Numbered from the stretch's first letter, positions 1-7,419 are shown. The stretch is 10,385 nt of DNA from Ilumatobacteraceae bacterium (GCA_023253435.1 JALRGJ010000003.1:17464-27848); one strand, 5' to 3'. Notes: generated from the letters alone by a model not told the origin. Made by a program: numbers and translations.

Positions 1-580
1 TGTCTGTCTCTACAAGACCGGGGGCAACGATATTGACGCGAATGTTGTTGGGTCGCTCTTCTTTGGCCAAGGTCAGTGCAAGCGCCTCCATTGCTGCTTT
101 GCCCATGTTGTAGGGAGCACCATTTGCGGACATGCCAGAAGTTGCTACAGAGGAAATAAAAATAATGTCTGCTCTCTCTTTACCTCGCATATGAGGAATG
201 AGAGCTCTGCACAACTGATGTGGACCCAGTGCGTGAACAGCGACCAAGTTCCATAATTCTTCAGCTTCTGTATCTGCAACGCTTCTGCCTCGCGAGGCAA
301 CACCTCCATTAATGACTGCAATGTCTATTGCACCATGGGTCTTCATGACATCTGCAACTAGTGCCACATTGTCAGCTGGGACATCGCTGGCTCCCTGATG
401 AATCGTTGCACTACCCCCAGCGTCCAAAATTGCTCGTTGAGTATTTTCCGCCGACTCTTTATCTCGCACGTAGTTAATTGCAACTGTTGCACCTTCCTGA
501 GCGAGGTGCTCTGAAATAGCACGACCAATCCCTCTGCCACCACCAGTAACTAATGCAATCTTCCCATCTAATGTGCCCAT
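1..580 (-). CDS. Short-chain dehydrogenase/reductase (SDR), 3' end cut by window edge
   Basis: NAD(P)-dependent oxidoreductase of the classical SDR family, cytoplasmic, substrate unknown. Translated by hand from the reverse strand, 193 codons are present out of about 250 usual for the family. The Rossmann cofactor motif TGGGRGIG is at residues 12-19. The central structural motif reads V-I-N-G-G at 89-93, where N-N-A-G is usual. The catalytic Ser is at 143/144 (FISSVA), and YNMGK supplies Tyr157 and Lys161. The family segment 'IRVNIVAPGLVETD' lies at the cut end. Arg39 after the second beta strand hints at NADPH preference, which is inference. The ATG at 580-578 is preceded by GGGGGAAAAG, a good ribosome-binding site. 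It is divergent from the metal transporter gene 70 bp away. FabG-like ketoacyl reductase or glucose/sorbose-dehydrogenase-like activity are both possible; the substrate-binding C-terminus lies outside the window. Confidence 0.93.
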   Translation of the reverse strand, partial: MGTLDGKIALVTGGGRGIGRAISEHLAQEGATVAINYVRDKESAENTQRAILDAGGSATIHQGASDVPADNVALVADVMKTHGAIDIAVINGGVASRGRSVADTEAEELWNLVAVHALGPHQLCRALIPHMRGKERADIIFISSVATSGMSANGAPYNMGKAAMEALALTLAKEERPNNIRVNIVAPGLVETD

Positions 581-650
581 CTTTTCCCCCGGTTCTTTTG
601 ATTCAATGTGAATGACGATGCTCGCTACCAACTTATGACAACCTAGACGC

Positions 651-1559
651 ATGCATGAAGGCAGCCGTAAAGCGATAGTGGCGGCATTTCTCGCCAACCT
701 CGGAATCTCTATTTCTAAATTCGTGGGGTTCTTGCTCACAGGTTCTGCAGGCCTTGCCGCAGAGGCCGTGCACTCTCTCGCTGACACTGCCAATCAAGGA
801 CTGTTATTTCTCGGAGGAAGTAGGGCCTCTCGCGCGCGAGATAAAGATCACCCTTTTGGGCATGAAAGAGAACGCTTCTTTTGGGCGTTCATCGTGGCGC
901 TCGTGTTGTTCAGCATGGGTGGATTATTTGCCATATATGAAGGTGTCTCAAAAATTCGACATCCCCATGAGACAGAGAGCATGGGCATTGCCATTGGCAT
1001 TCTTGTCTTCGCCATCATCCTTGAAGGTTTTTCTCTCCGCACTGCAGTAAAGGAAACGTCGCACGTAAAGCCTGCAGAAATGTCGTATTGGCAATTCATC
1101 CGAACATCGAAACAACCAGAACTTCCCACGGTTCTTCTGGAGGATGTCGCGGCACAGTCTGGACTGGTGATTGCCTTGTTTGGAGTCTTAATGGCTCATT
1201 TCACTCACGAACCACGTTGGGATGCTGCAGGTTCAATTGCAATCGGAGTGCTACTTGTTGTGGTGGCCTTCATTTTGGGAATGGAAATGAAGGCTCTTCT
1301 CATGGGCGAAACAGCATCTGCTCAAAACCAGAAAGATCTGCTCACGGCGCTCCACGGGCATCGCCACGTGAAAGACATCATTTACATGCATACAGAACAT
1401 GTAGGGCCAGATGCAATCTTGGTGGCAACAAAAGTCATTTTTGATCCCCAACTGTCAGCTGCAGATGTCAGTCGCGCTATTGATGAAGCAGAAGTACAAA
1501 TGCGAACTGCCGTGCCAGCAGCAAGATTCATATTCATAGAGCCTGACATCGCTCGTTGA
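651..1559 (+). CDS. Cation diffusion facilitator (CDF) family divalent metal transporter
   Basis: Inner-membrane proton-coupled exporter of Zn(II) or another divalent metal; the exact ion cannot be read from the sequence. The 302 residues match the family length. About six membrane segments fill residues 8-212, and a cytoplasmic CDF C-terminal domain covers about 222-302. Helix 2 carries the metal-site motif H41-x-x-x-D45 (AEAVHSLADTANQ). It is followed by the hallmark loop DHPFGHERERFFWAF at 66-80. Helix 5 has LLEDVAAQSG (E164, D165) instead of the usual HxxxD, as I recall for the ZnT9/SLC30A9-like branch. WDAAGSIAIG at 190-199 is also typical. The ATG at 651 has no recognisable SD, so leaderless or weak initiation is likely. 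The gene ends 20 nt before the TPP riboswitch; read-through into the thiamine genes is possible, but a functional link is not shown. Confidence 0.93.
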   Translation: MHEGSRKAIVAAFLANLGISISKFVGFLLTGSAGLAAEAVHSLADTANQGLLFLGGSRASRARDKDHPFGHERERFFWAFIVALVLFSMGGLFAIYEGVSKIRHPHETESMGIAIGILVFAIILEGFSLRTAVKETSHVKPAEMSYWQFIRTSKQPELPTVLLEDVAAQSGLVIALFGVLMAHFTHEPRWDAAGSIAIGVLLVVVAFILGMEMKALLMGETASAQNQKDLLTALHGHRHVKDIIYMHTEHVGPDAILVATKVIFDPQLSAADVSRAIDEAEVQMRTAVPAARFIFIEPDIAR

Positions 1560-1579
1560 AGAGATAACCTAAAGAAAAA

Positions 1580-1668
1580 CCAAGGGGAGCTCACACGATC
1601 AGTGGGCTGAGAGGGTGGCTGCGGCCATCGACCCAAGAACCTGATCTGGGTAATTCCAGCGGAGGGAT
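1580..1668 (+). ncRNA. TPP riboswitch (THI element)
   Basis: Thiamine diphosphate-sensing aptamer in the 5' leader of the thiamine genes. The invariant pyrimidine-binding block GGGCTGAGA is at 1604-1612, and the diphosphate-side block GAACCTGATCTGG is at 1637-1649. P2 is GGG (within 1584-1587) with CCC (1632-1634). P3 is a seven-pair stem, 1588-1594 with 1602-1608. A small extra hairpin pairs TGGC (1616-1619) with GCCA (1624-1627). P5 is CTGG (1646-1649) with CCAG (1656-1659). P4 is CCT (1640-1642) with AGG (1663-1665). The P4 3' strand lies inside GGAGGG (1661-1666), the SD of the next gene, so ligand binding should directly hide the ribosome-binding site (inferred translational OFF switch). 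P1 is weak by eye, perhaps CCA 1580-1582 with TGG 1670-1672. No terminator-like hairpin with a T run follows. Confidence 0.96.
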
Positions 1669-1677
1669 ATGGACATG
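1661..1677 (+). promoter_or_regulatory. Shine-Dalgarno inside the riboswitch; decides the kinase start
   Basis: GGAGGG at 1661-1666 is a near-perfect SD formed by the conserved 3' core of the aptamer. Two in-frame ATGs follow: 1669 is only 2 nt after the SD, while 1675 is 8 nt after it. The spacing favours 1675 as the main start, giving a protein two residues shorter (MAETPAL). Confidence 0.65.
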
Positions 1678-2346
1678 GCAGAAACGCCAGCACTCATTTT
1701 TATTGGCGGGCACGCACCACATCCTCGTGTTGTATCGGTGCTTCCCCAAGACGCGTATGTGATTGCTGCAGATTCCGGATGGGAGCATGCGGTGAACGCT
1801 GGCTTTATTCCTGATGTTCTTGTGGGAGATATGGACAGCATCAGCGCTGAACACCTTGAGCATGCGCGCTCTATGAACGTGCACATCATTGAGCACCACC
1901 CAGATAAAGATTTCACTGATACAGAAATTGCATTGGCGTTAGCTGCCGATAAACACCACCATCGAATACATCTTGTGAGCGGTGGTGGTGACAGGTTTGA
2001 TCACTTACTCGCTCTTGTTCATTCTCTAGCACCTCATGCAGGAGACATTGACCTCACTGCACATATTGGAGCTTCACGAATTCATATTTTGCAACCGGGA
2101 CATGGAATTCAATGTGAAGCAACAGTGGGACAAACTATTTCTCTCATCCCTATTGGTGGAAAAGCAAAAGGTGTTACCACTTCCGGATTGAAATGGAACC
2201 TCACAAAAGACACCTTGATGCCGTTTGCATCCCGTGGAGTGAGCAATGTTGCTACCGACGCAAGAGTCAGTGTCTCTGTTAAACGCGGACACCTAGCCGT
2301 AGTCATCCCTCTCAATCTCGCTACTCATGAAGGAGTTGATCTATGA
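1669..2346 (+). CDS. thiN: Thiamine pyrophosphokinase (thiamine diphosphokinase)
   Basis: Cytoplasmic enzyme that transfers pyrophosphate from ATP to thiamine, giving thiamine diphosphate and AMP; this is the last step of thiamine salvage. The 225 residues fit the ThiN/TPK family. Signature blocks in order are AADSGW (33-38), PDVLVGDMDSIS (48-59, Asp-rich metal/ATP site), PDKDFTDTEIALA (78-90) and SGGGDRFDHLLA (104-115). A C-terminal beta domain contains SGLKWNL and SRGVSN, the region expected to form the thiamine pocket. The upstream TPP riboswitch independently supports a thiamine role. The start may be 1669 or, by SD spacing, 1675. The stop overlaps the next start as ATGA (2343-2346), so the two are translationally coupled. 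The enzyme should trap thiamine imported by ThiB/ThiP as the active cofactor. Confidence 0.94.
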   Translation: MDMAETPALIFIGGHAPHPRVVSVLPQDAYVIAADSGWEHAVNAGFIPDVLVGDMDSISAEHLEHARSMNVHIIEHHPDKDFTDTEIALALAADKHHHRIHLVSGGGDRFDHLLALVHSLAPHAGDIDLTAHIGASRIHILQPGHGIQCEATVGQTISLIPIGGKAKGVTTSGLKWNLTKDTLMPFASRGVSNVATDARVSVSVKRGHLAVVIPLNLATHEGVDL

Positions 2347-3323
2347 GAATTCACAGATTCATTGTTGGTGTAGTGGTGATCTCTGCACTTGTGTCCTGCA
2401 CCTCGGCATCAGACTCTCAAGATGACAACCCTAAGGAAGTGATCCTGATGGCCTATGACGCATTTACACCGGAAAAAGGAATCTTTGACGACTTCACCTC
2501 CTCAACAGGTGCACAGGTAAAAGTAGTGACTGCCGGAGACACCGGCACCATGGTGAGCAAAGCAATTCTCACGTCTGGAAACCCAGAAGCTGACGTGATG
2601 TGGGGAATTGACAACACTCTGCTGTCTCGGGCACAAAATGCTGATCTCTTAGTTTCCTATGAGCCAGTTGATGAGGGTGATGTCTGTGTGAACTACGACA
2701 AAAAATGGTTTGCAGATCAAAAACTTGACGTGCCAACAACGCTTGAAGAATTGACTCAACCGGCATACAAGAAACTTCTTGCAATACAAGACCCCGTGGC
2801 ATCCTCCCCTGGTCTTGCATTCTTACTGGGAACCATTTCTCTTTTTGGTGACAACTGGAAGAGTTACTGGAAGCAACTTCTTGAGAATGACGTGCGAATT
2901 TCTGCTAATTGGACAACCGCATATACAGAAGACTTCACCATTTATGGCGGCACTTACCCAATGGTTGTTTCATATGGTTCAAGCCCTCCTGCAGAAGTTT
3001 TTTATTCAGAGAAGCCCATCTCTGAGCCGCCTACTGGAGTTATTGAATCGACGTGTTTTCGTCAAACTGAGTATGTGGGAGTCATGAGAGGAACAAACAA
3101 TCCAAACATTGCTCAACAACTAGTGAATTATCTGTTGGCGAAGAAATTTCAGGAATCAATACCTCTGTCACTCTTTGTCTTCCCCGTGAACAAAGACGCG
3201 CAACTTCCTCAGCTCTTCCGTGATTTTGCAGTCCGCCCAGAAAAGCCACTCACAATGGAACCAACCGTCATCGACAAAAATCGGGAACAATGGCTGAATG
3301 AGTGGAGATCACTCGCATTGTGA
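2343..3323 (+). CDS. thiB: Thiamine ABC transporter substrate-binding lipoprotein
   Basis: Extracytoplasmic thiamine/TPP-binding protein that delivers substrate to ThiP. The N-terminus is a lipoprotein signal: R2-R5, a hydrophobic core at 6-17 and lipobox LVSC with Cys19 as the lipid anchor. The mature part follows the ThiB/iron-binding type I fold. It has MAYDAFTPEKGIFDDF, then 'DVMWGIDNTLLSRA' (W87, D90), then VDEGDVCVNYDKKWF, DPVASSPGLAFLLG, the ligand-region SANWTTAYTEDF and PMVVSYGSSPPAE, and WLNEWRSL at the end. The 326 residues are close to E. coli ThiB. Compared with my memory of E. coli ThiB, the loop between the GIDN block and VDEGD (about residue 106) looks some 15-20 residues short. 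AAGGAG (2330-2335) sits 7 nt before the ATG, and the start overlaps the thiN stop by ATGA. Confidence 0.92.
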   Translation: MRIHRFIVGVVVISALVSCTSASDSQDDNPKEVILMAYDAFTPEKGIFDDFTSSTGAQVKVVTAGDTGTMVSKAILTSGNPEADVMWGIDNTLLSRAQNADLLVSYEPVDEGDVCVNYDKKWFADQKLDVPTTLEELTQPAYKKLLAIQDPVASSPGLAFLLGTISLFGDNWKSYWKQLLENDVRISANWTTAYTEDFTIYGGTYPMVVSYGSSPPAEVFYSEKPISEPPTGVIESTCFRQTEYVGVMRGTNNPNIAQQLVNYLLAKKFQESIPLSLFVFPVNKDAQLPQLFRDFAVRPEKPLTMEPTVIDKNREQWLNEWRSLAL

Positions 3324-3332
3324 ACACCTGAC

Positions 3333-4862
3333 ATGAATGGTTTTACTCAGATAATCAGACGATTACAGGTTCTTCCACTTCTCTTCCTTGGAGTCTTTTT
3401 TCTCTGGCCGGTTGCCTCAATGCTGGCTCGCTATGTACGCCTCTCCACATTGAGCGATGTGATCACCGATCATTCTTTGCGTGGAGTGTGGTGGTTCACA
3501 CTGTGGCAGGCCGCACTCTCTACTCTGCTCACACTTCTCGTCGGGTTGCCCATCACATGGGCACTCTCACGACACAAATTTTTATTCTCACATTTCATGA
3601 CCGGGTTGGTCACAGTTCCCTTCCTCATGCCCGCAGTGGTCATTGCATCGGGGGTGAGGGCAATACTTCCCAACTCTCCTGTGCTCGGAATCTTGTGGGC
3701 CCATCTTGCATTTAACGTTGCGGTTGTAGTGCGCCTTGTTGGGCCTCGCTGGGCCTTATTAGATCCCGCAATGGAGCACACCTCAGCAGACCTAGGGGCC
3801 TCTCCGTTGCGCACCTTTATATATGTGGTGTGGCCCCATATTCGGACTGCCGTTCGCAATGCCAGTTCTATGGTATTTCTCTTTTGTTTTTCCAGTTTTG
3901 CAGTGATTGCCATCTTGGGCGGAATTTCACGCAGAACAATTGAATCTGAAATTTTTATTCAAGCCGTTCGACTTGGAAATGTAAAAACAGCTACAGCCCT
4001 TGCAGCATTGCAGGCACTTGTTGTGATGTGCATTTTGTTCTTTGGATCTCGTCACACCAGTGACACTACGGATATCAGTTCAATCAATGTTCGACTCAAC
4101 CAATTCTCTAGCTCATCTCTGCCCAAAATAGTTGTGTACTTAGCTGCGTATATTCCTTTGATAGTGGTGATAACCCCACTCTTAGCAGTGATAGCGAGAT
4201 CTTTCATTTTGAATAACCGCTTCTCATTTAGCGGATACGCATGGCTCTTTGATGGCAGTACCTCTCAAGTAGGAATCAACACTTCTACAACACTCAGCAC
4301 CTCCCTTGTGTTCGCAGTGATCTGTGCATTCATTGCGACTTCACTTGCGCTCATCATTGGATTCTCGCGTTCAACACAGTGGGCAATTTCAACCGTGACG
4401 GGATTGCCACTTGTCGTTTCTGCCGTCACTCTTGGCCTCGGAATTATTGTGACATTTCAGAATTCACCATTTGCCTGGAGATCAGAAAAATGGTTGATTC
4501 CTGTTATCCATGCAGTCATTTCTCTTCCGCTTGCTGTTCGCATCCTGAGTCCTGCAATCTCTGCGATTCCTCATGACTTACACGATGCATCTGCATCACT
4601 TGGTGCTGATACATGGAGAACATTGTGGAGAATTGACTTTCCTCTTTTGCAACCTGCAATCTTGCGTTCACTTGGGCTGTGCGCAGCAGTATCAATTGGT
4701 GAATTTGGTGCAACATCGTTTCTTACTCGGAGCGGAGCAGAAACTATTCCAATGGCCATCAGCCAATTACTCGGCCATCCCGGGGATGTATTAAGTCAAG
4801 CTGCCTACGCGCTAGCCACATTGTGCATTGTGGGATTAAGCATTTTGTTTTCAGTTCTCTAA
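3333..4862 (+). CDS. thiP: Thiamine ABC transporter permease (two fused permease domains)
   Basis: Integral membrane subunit of the ThiBPQ importer. Its 509 residues hold two consecutive binding-protein-dependent permease domains, with about 12 helices in total. Each domain carries an EAA-type coupling loop that docks on the ATPase: HTSADLG at 149-155 running to Pro168, and DASASLG at 418-424 running to Pro437. The start is 9 nt after the thiB stop with no clear SD, so coupling to thiB translation is likely. The end is abrupt: the last helix runs straight into the stop (ILFSVL), leaving no cytoplasmic tail, and no ThiQ ATPase follows. E. coli ThiP is about 25 residues longer by my recollection. 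The stop codon lies within an inverted repeat and only 9 nt from the end of topA. Iron(III) permeases (FbpB-like) share this architecture, but the riboswitch, kinase and ThiB neighbours favour thiamine. Confidence 0.92.
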   Translation: MNGFTQIIRRLQVLPLLFLGVFFLWPVASMLARYVRLSTLSDVITDHSLRGVWWFTLWQAALSTLLTLLVGLPITWALSRHKFLFSHFMTGLVTVPFLMPAVVIASGVRAILPNSPVLGILWAHLAFNVAVVVRLVGPRWALLDPAMEHTSADLGASPLRTFIYVVWPHIRTAVRNASSMVFLFCFSSFAVIAILGGISRRTIESEIFIQAVRLGNVKTATALAALQALVVMCILFFGSRHTSDTTDISSINVRLNQFSSSSLPKIVVYLAAYIPLIVVITPLLAVIARSFILNNRFSFSGYAWLFDGSTSQVGINTSTTLSTSLVFAVICAFIATSLALIIGFSRSTQWAISTVTGLPLVVSAVTLGLGIIVTFQNSPFAWRSEKWLIPVIHAVISLPLAVRILSPAISAIPHDLHDASASLGADTWRTLWRIDFPLLQPAILRSLGLCAAVSIGEFGATSFLTRSGAETIPMAISQLLGHPGDVLSQAAYALATLCIVGLSILFSVL

Positions 4863-4868
4863 CTGAAA
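4849..4868 (+). terminator. Inverted repeat over the thiP stop, possible terminator
   Basis: TTTCAGTT (4849-4856) and AACTGAAA (4861-4868) form a perfect 8-bp stem with loop CTCT, overlapping the TAA of thiP. On the plus strand a T-rich run (TTTTTCTT, 4876-4883) starts 7 nt after the stem. The stem is AT-rich and the T run is displaced, so this is a weak candidate. It is the only hairpin I see at the convergent thiP/topA junction. There is no T run on the topA side. Confidence 0.35.
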
Positions 4869-4871
4869 CTC

Positions 4872-7259
4872 TCACTTTTTCTTCCATTGACGTCCACGGG
4901 TCTTTTTAGGTGTATCGAGAAGCTTCTGAGCTTGTTCCACAGTGATGGTGAACACAAGTTCATCATCCTTTAATGAACGAGTTTCTCCATTGCATGTGAT
5001 GTACGCACCATACATCCCCACGGTTGCCTGAATTTCATGCCCTGTTGCAGATTCACCAACAACACGAGGTAGCGACAACATTCTGATGGCGTCATCAAGT
5101 GTGACGGACTCTGGCTTCATTGCCTTCAAAAAGCTTGCACTCTTTGGTTTCTTTGCTCCAGCGGGAAGATGTCCCTTTATGCCCCACTGAAAATATGCGC
5201 TGTCTGCTGTGACCTTCACCAAGACTGGTACGCCATCAATCTCACCGAGCGGAGTCTCTGTTCCACCCTTTACCAAGGTGAGTATTTGGTCCACCGAAAG
5301 GGTTTCAAAATCTGTCTTGTCTGGAAGCGACCGAGTGACTGCACCACATTTGATGTATGGGCTAAATGTTTTGCCAAACATTTTCCCCGCATGCACAACG
5401 ATGTCGTCGCCTGTTTCAGGATGAATACCCAGAGACAATGCGAACATGTCTTCACCCTTCACCTCAGAAAGAGCAGTAGCAACAAGAGTCTCCAACCCAT
5501 CTCTGTTTTCATTACCAAAGTAGAACTCATTCAAAATTGGAGTGCGAAGTGACGCGTCTTCTGAGATTCGGTCAAGAAGCTCTTCAAGGTCGTTAGTAAA
5601 GCCGTAGTCCAGAAGATCTGAAAATCTGCTGGTGAGCAAGCGGTGAACCGCAAAAGCTGTGACAGTGGGAATGAACGCCTTTTCACCTCTTTTGCTCCAC
5701 ACATACTTCTCACGCAATTTTGCAATGATGGGTGCATAGGTAGATGGTCTGCCGATGCCAAGTTTTTCTAATTCTCGCACCAGTGATGCTTCATTGAATC
5801 GTGGTGGAGGTGTTGTGTGGTGCAAACGTGCCTCAGCAGAAGCAACAGGTACAACATTTCCCATTTCCAAATGCGGAAAGGGTGCACTCTCTGTCTCATC
5901 ATTGACAGGGGCATACACCTGACGGAATCCGGGTTGAGAATATGTGGTGCCAGCGGCACTAAACACTGCATTAATTGCTCCGCCATGAGTCTGTAACAGC
6001 ACCGTTTGGGTGGTGCCCTTGGCCTCAATCATCTGCGACGCAATGGTCCGCTGCCAGATCATCTGATACATAGCGCGCTGACGATCAGTGAGACCTTTCG
6101 GTGATTGATTATCGAGATAGGTAGGACGAATTGCTTCGTGAGCACCTTGAGCATTCGTCTTACTTGTGGTGTACCGATGAAACGGAGCAACGGAATTTTC
6201 TCCATAGATCCTCGTGATAGCAGCACGAATCTCGTGACGACTGCTTGGTTCATGAACGGGATTATCGGTGCGGGGGTATGTGATGAAACCTTTTTCATGC
6301 AACCAATTGCTGACAACCTGAGCTTCTTTCACACTCATGCCAAGGCGATTTACAGCGTCTTGGTACAGAGTGCTCATGGTAAATGGAGGCCGCGGATTTT
6401 GTGTGGCTTCCTTCATGGAGATATCAGCCACCACGAGAGTGGAATCCCCATTGCTGAGAGATGTTGCCAAAGCTTCTGCCGATGCCAGATCTACAACCTT
6501 GACGTCTTTTTCAAGTGCGCCTTGCGCTGAAAAATCTTTGCCTGTGGCAATTGCAACGTCATCGATTGATTTCAACGTGGCGGTGAAAGCTGGAGCGGTG
6601 CTACTTGTAGCCGTTACATCTGCATATGCAGCTGGAATGAATTGCTGACGCTCAAGTTCACGCTCCACAACTAAACGCAGCGCTGGACTTTGCACACGGC
6701 CTGCAGATGTGTTTTTACGGACTTTCTGACGCGATACATCAGACACCTTGTACCCAAAGAGGCGATCCAAAATGCGTCGAGTGCGAGCAGCCTCCACAAG
6801 ATTCTGGTCAATCTCTCTTGGGTTCTGTAGCGCCACTTCAATTGCATCTTTCGTGACTGCATGGAACACCACACGTTGAACAGGAACCTGAGGTTGAACA
6901 AACTCAATGACATGAGCGGCGATAATTTCTCCTTCGCGATCACCGTCGGTGGCCACAATGACGTGTGAGCAACGAGTGAGATCCTTCTTCAATCCCTTGA
7001 CGATCTCAGCACCTTTTTCTGTGAGTTCATAGTGAGGTGCAAAGTTGTTTGCAATATCTACTGCGCCATTTTTTTCTGGAATGTCTGCAATGTGGCCCAC
7101 GGTGGCACGAACAATGAAGTTGTCACCTAAGTACTTTTCAATGGTTTTTACTTTGTTAGGAGACTCCACAATGAAGAGTGTCTTGTTGGGTTTTTGTTTT
7201 TTGGATGAGTGGGATGTGGTGGTGATGTGTTGTGACATGGCTGCAGTTCTTACACCCAC
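4872..7259 (-). CDS. topA: DNA topoisomerase I (type IA)
   Basis: Relaxes negative supercoils by cutting one strand through a 5'-phosphotyrosine link; essential in most bacteria. The 795 residues contain an N-terminal Toprim domain with Glu32 (LFIVESPNK) and ATDGDREGE at 103-111 (Asp105, Asp107, Glu109 for Mg2+). GRVQSPALRLVVERE is at 187-201. The active site FITYPRTDN has Tyr328 as nucleophile, followed by GAHEAIRPT. The C-terminus lacks Cys4 zinc fingers. It has the degenerate repeat domains seen in actinobacterial enzymes (LGIHPETGDDI..., 'KPKSASFLKAMKPESV', SLPRVVG...GMYGAYITCNG) and a basic tip GRQWKKK. It is shorter than mycobacterial TopA (about 930), so it likely lacks the long Lys repeats. 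The start is either GTG at 7259, just after GGGGGT, or ATG at 7238; residues 1-25 are not conserved, so this is undecided. It converges with thiP. Confidence 0.97.
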   Translation of the reverse strand: MGVRTAAMSQHITTTSHSSKKQKPNKTLFIVESPNKVKTIEKYLGDNFIVRATVGHIADIPEKNGAVDIANNFAPHYELTEKGAEIVKGLKKDLTRCSHVIVATDGDREGEIIAAHVIEFVQPQVPVQRVVFHAVTKDAIEVALQNPREIDQNLVEAARTRRILDRLFGYKVSDVSRQKVRKNTSAGRVQSPALRLVVERELERQQFIPAAYADVTATSSTAPAFTATLKSIDDVAIATGKDFSAQGALEKDVKVVDLASAEALATSLSNGDSTLVVADISMKEATQNPRPPFTMSTLYQDAVNRLGMSVKEAQVVSNWLHEKGFITYPRTDNPVHEPSSRHEIRAAITRIYGENSVAPFHRYTTSKTNAQGAHEAIRPTYLDNQSPKGLTDRQRAMYQMIWQRTIASQMIEAKGTTQTVLLQTHGGAINAVFSAAGTTYSQPGFRQVYAPVNDETESAPFPHLEMGNVVPVASAEARLHHTTPPPRFNEASLVRELEKLGIGRPSTYAPIIAKLREKYVWSKRGEKAFIPTVTAFAVHRLLTSRFSDLLDYGFTNDLEELLDRISEDASLRTPILNEFYFGNENRDGLETLVATALSEVKGEDMFALSLGIHPETGDDIVVHAGKMFGKTFSPYIKCGAVTRSLPDKTDFETLSVDQILTLVKGGTETPLGEIDGVPVLVKVTADSAYFQWGIKGHLPAGAKKPKSASFLKAMKPESVTLDDAIRMLSLPRVVGESATGHEIQATVGMYGAYITCNGETRSLKDDELVFTITVEQAQKLLDTPKKTRGRQWKKK

Positions 7260-7383
7260 CCCCTATTTTTTTGACCTATTCAAGACGGATCAAACCCTTA
7301 CAACACAAGGAAAACAAGAAAAACTTGACAGCTCTGGCGCACACATGCGCGCGAGAAGTGGCTTGGTAAAACTCTCTGCACGA

Positions 7384-7419
7384 ACATTTCAGACACACGT
7401 ATCACGTATAAAAAAGCAA
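7384..7419 (+). promoter_or_regulatory. Candidate leaderless promoter for the small membrane protein gene
   Basis: TATAAA at 7407-7412 is a good -10 box, and the ATG begins exactly 7 nt after it, the distance expected for a transcript starting at the A of ATG. There is no SD between them. The -35 region (about 7384-7389) is weak. The -10 overlaps a direct repeat, ACGTAT at 7397-7402 and 7404-7409. The region 7260-7418 also has to hold the topA promoter on the other strand, where I see no convincing boxes. Confidence 0.4.

Noticed and set aside
1088..1444. Open frame of 118 codons in another frame of the CDF gene
   Set aside because: The CDF frame carries conserved motifs across the same bases; this one is an overlap artefact.
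1560..1668. Transcription terminator as the riboswitch expression platform
   Set aside because: There is no hairpin followed by a T run between the aptamer and the kinase start; the SD lies in the aptamer itself.
3470..3913. Open frame of 147 codons antisense to thiP
   Set aside because: thiP has clear permease motifs through this region. The antisense product is Thr/Ala/Arg-rich with no domain or start signal.
3333..4862. Iron(III) (FbpB-like) permease identity
   Set aside because: The architecture is shared, but the TPP riboswitch, the kinase and ThiB-like binding protein in the same operon make thiamine the better call.
5169..6648. Several plus-strand open frames of 71-141 codons opposite topA
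   Set aside because: All are antisense to conserved TopA sequence, lack family motifs and have Cys/His-rich shadow-like composition.
7325..7330. Perfect TTGACA as a -35 box
   Set aside because: At 16-18 bp downstream the sequence is GC-rich (CGCGCG) with no -10 box, so I do not call a promoter here.
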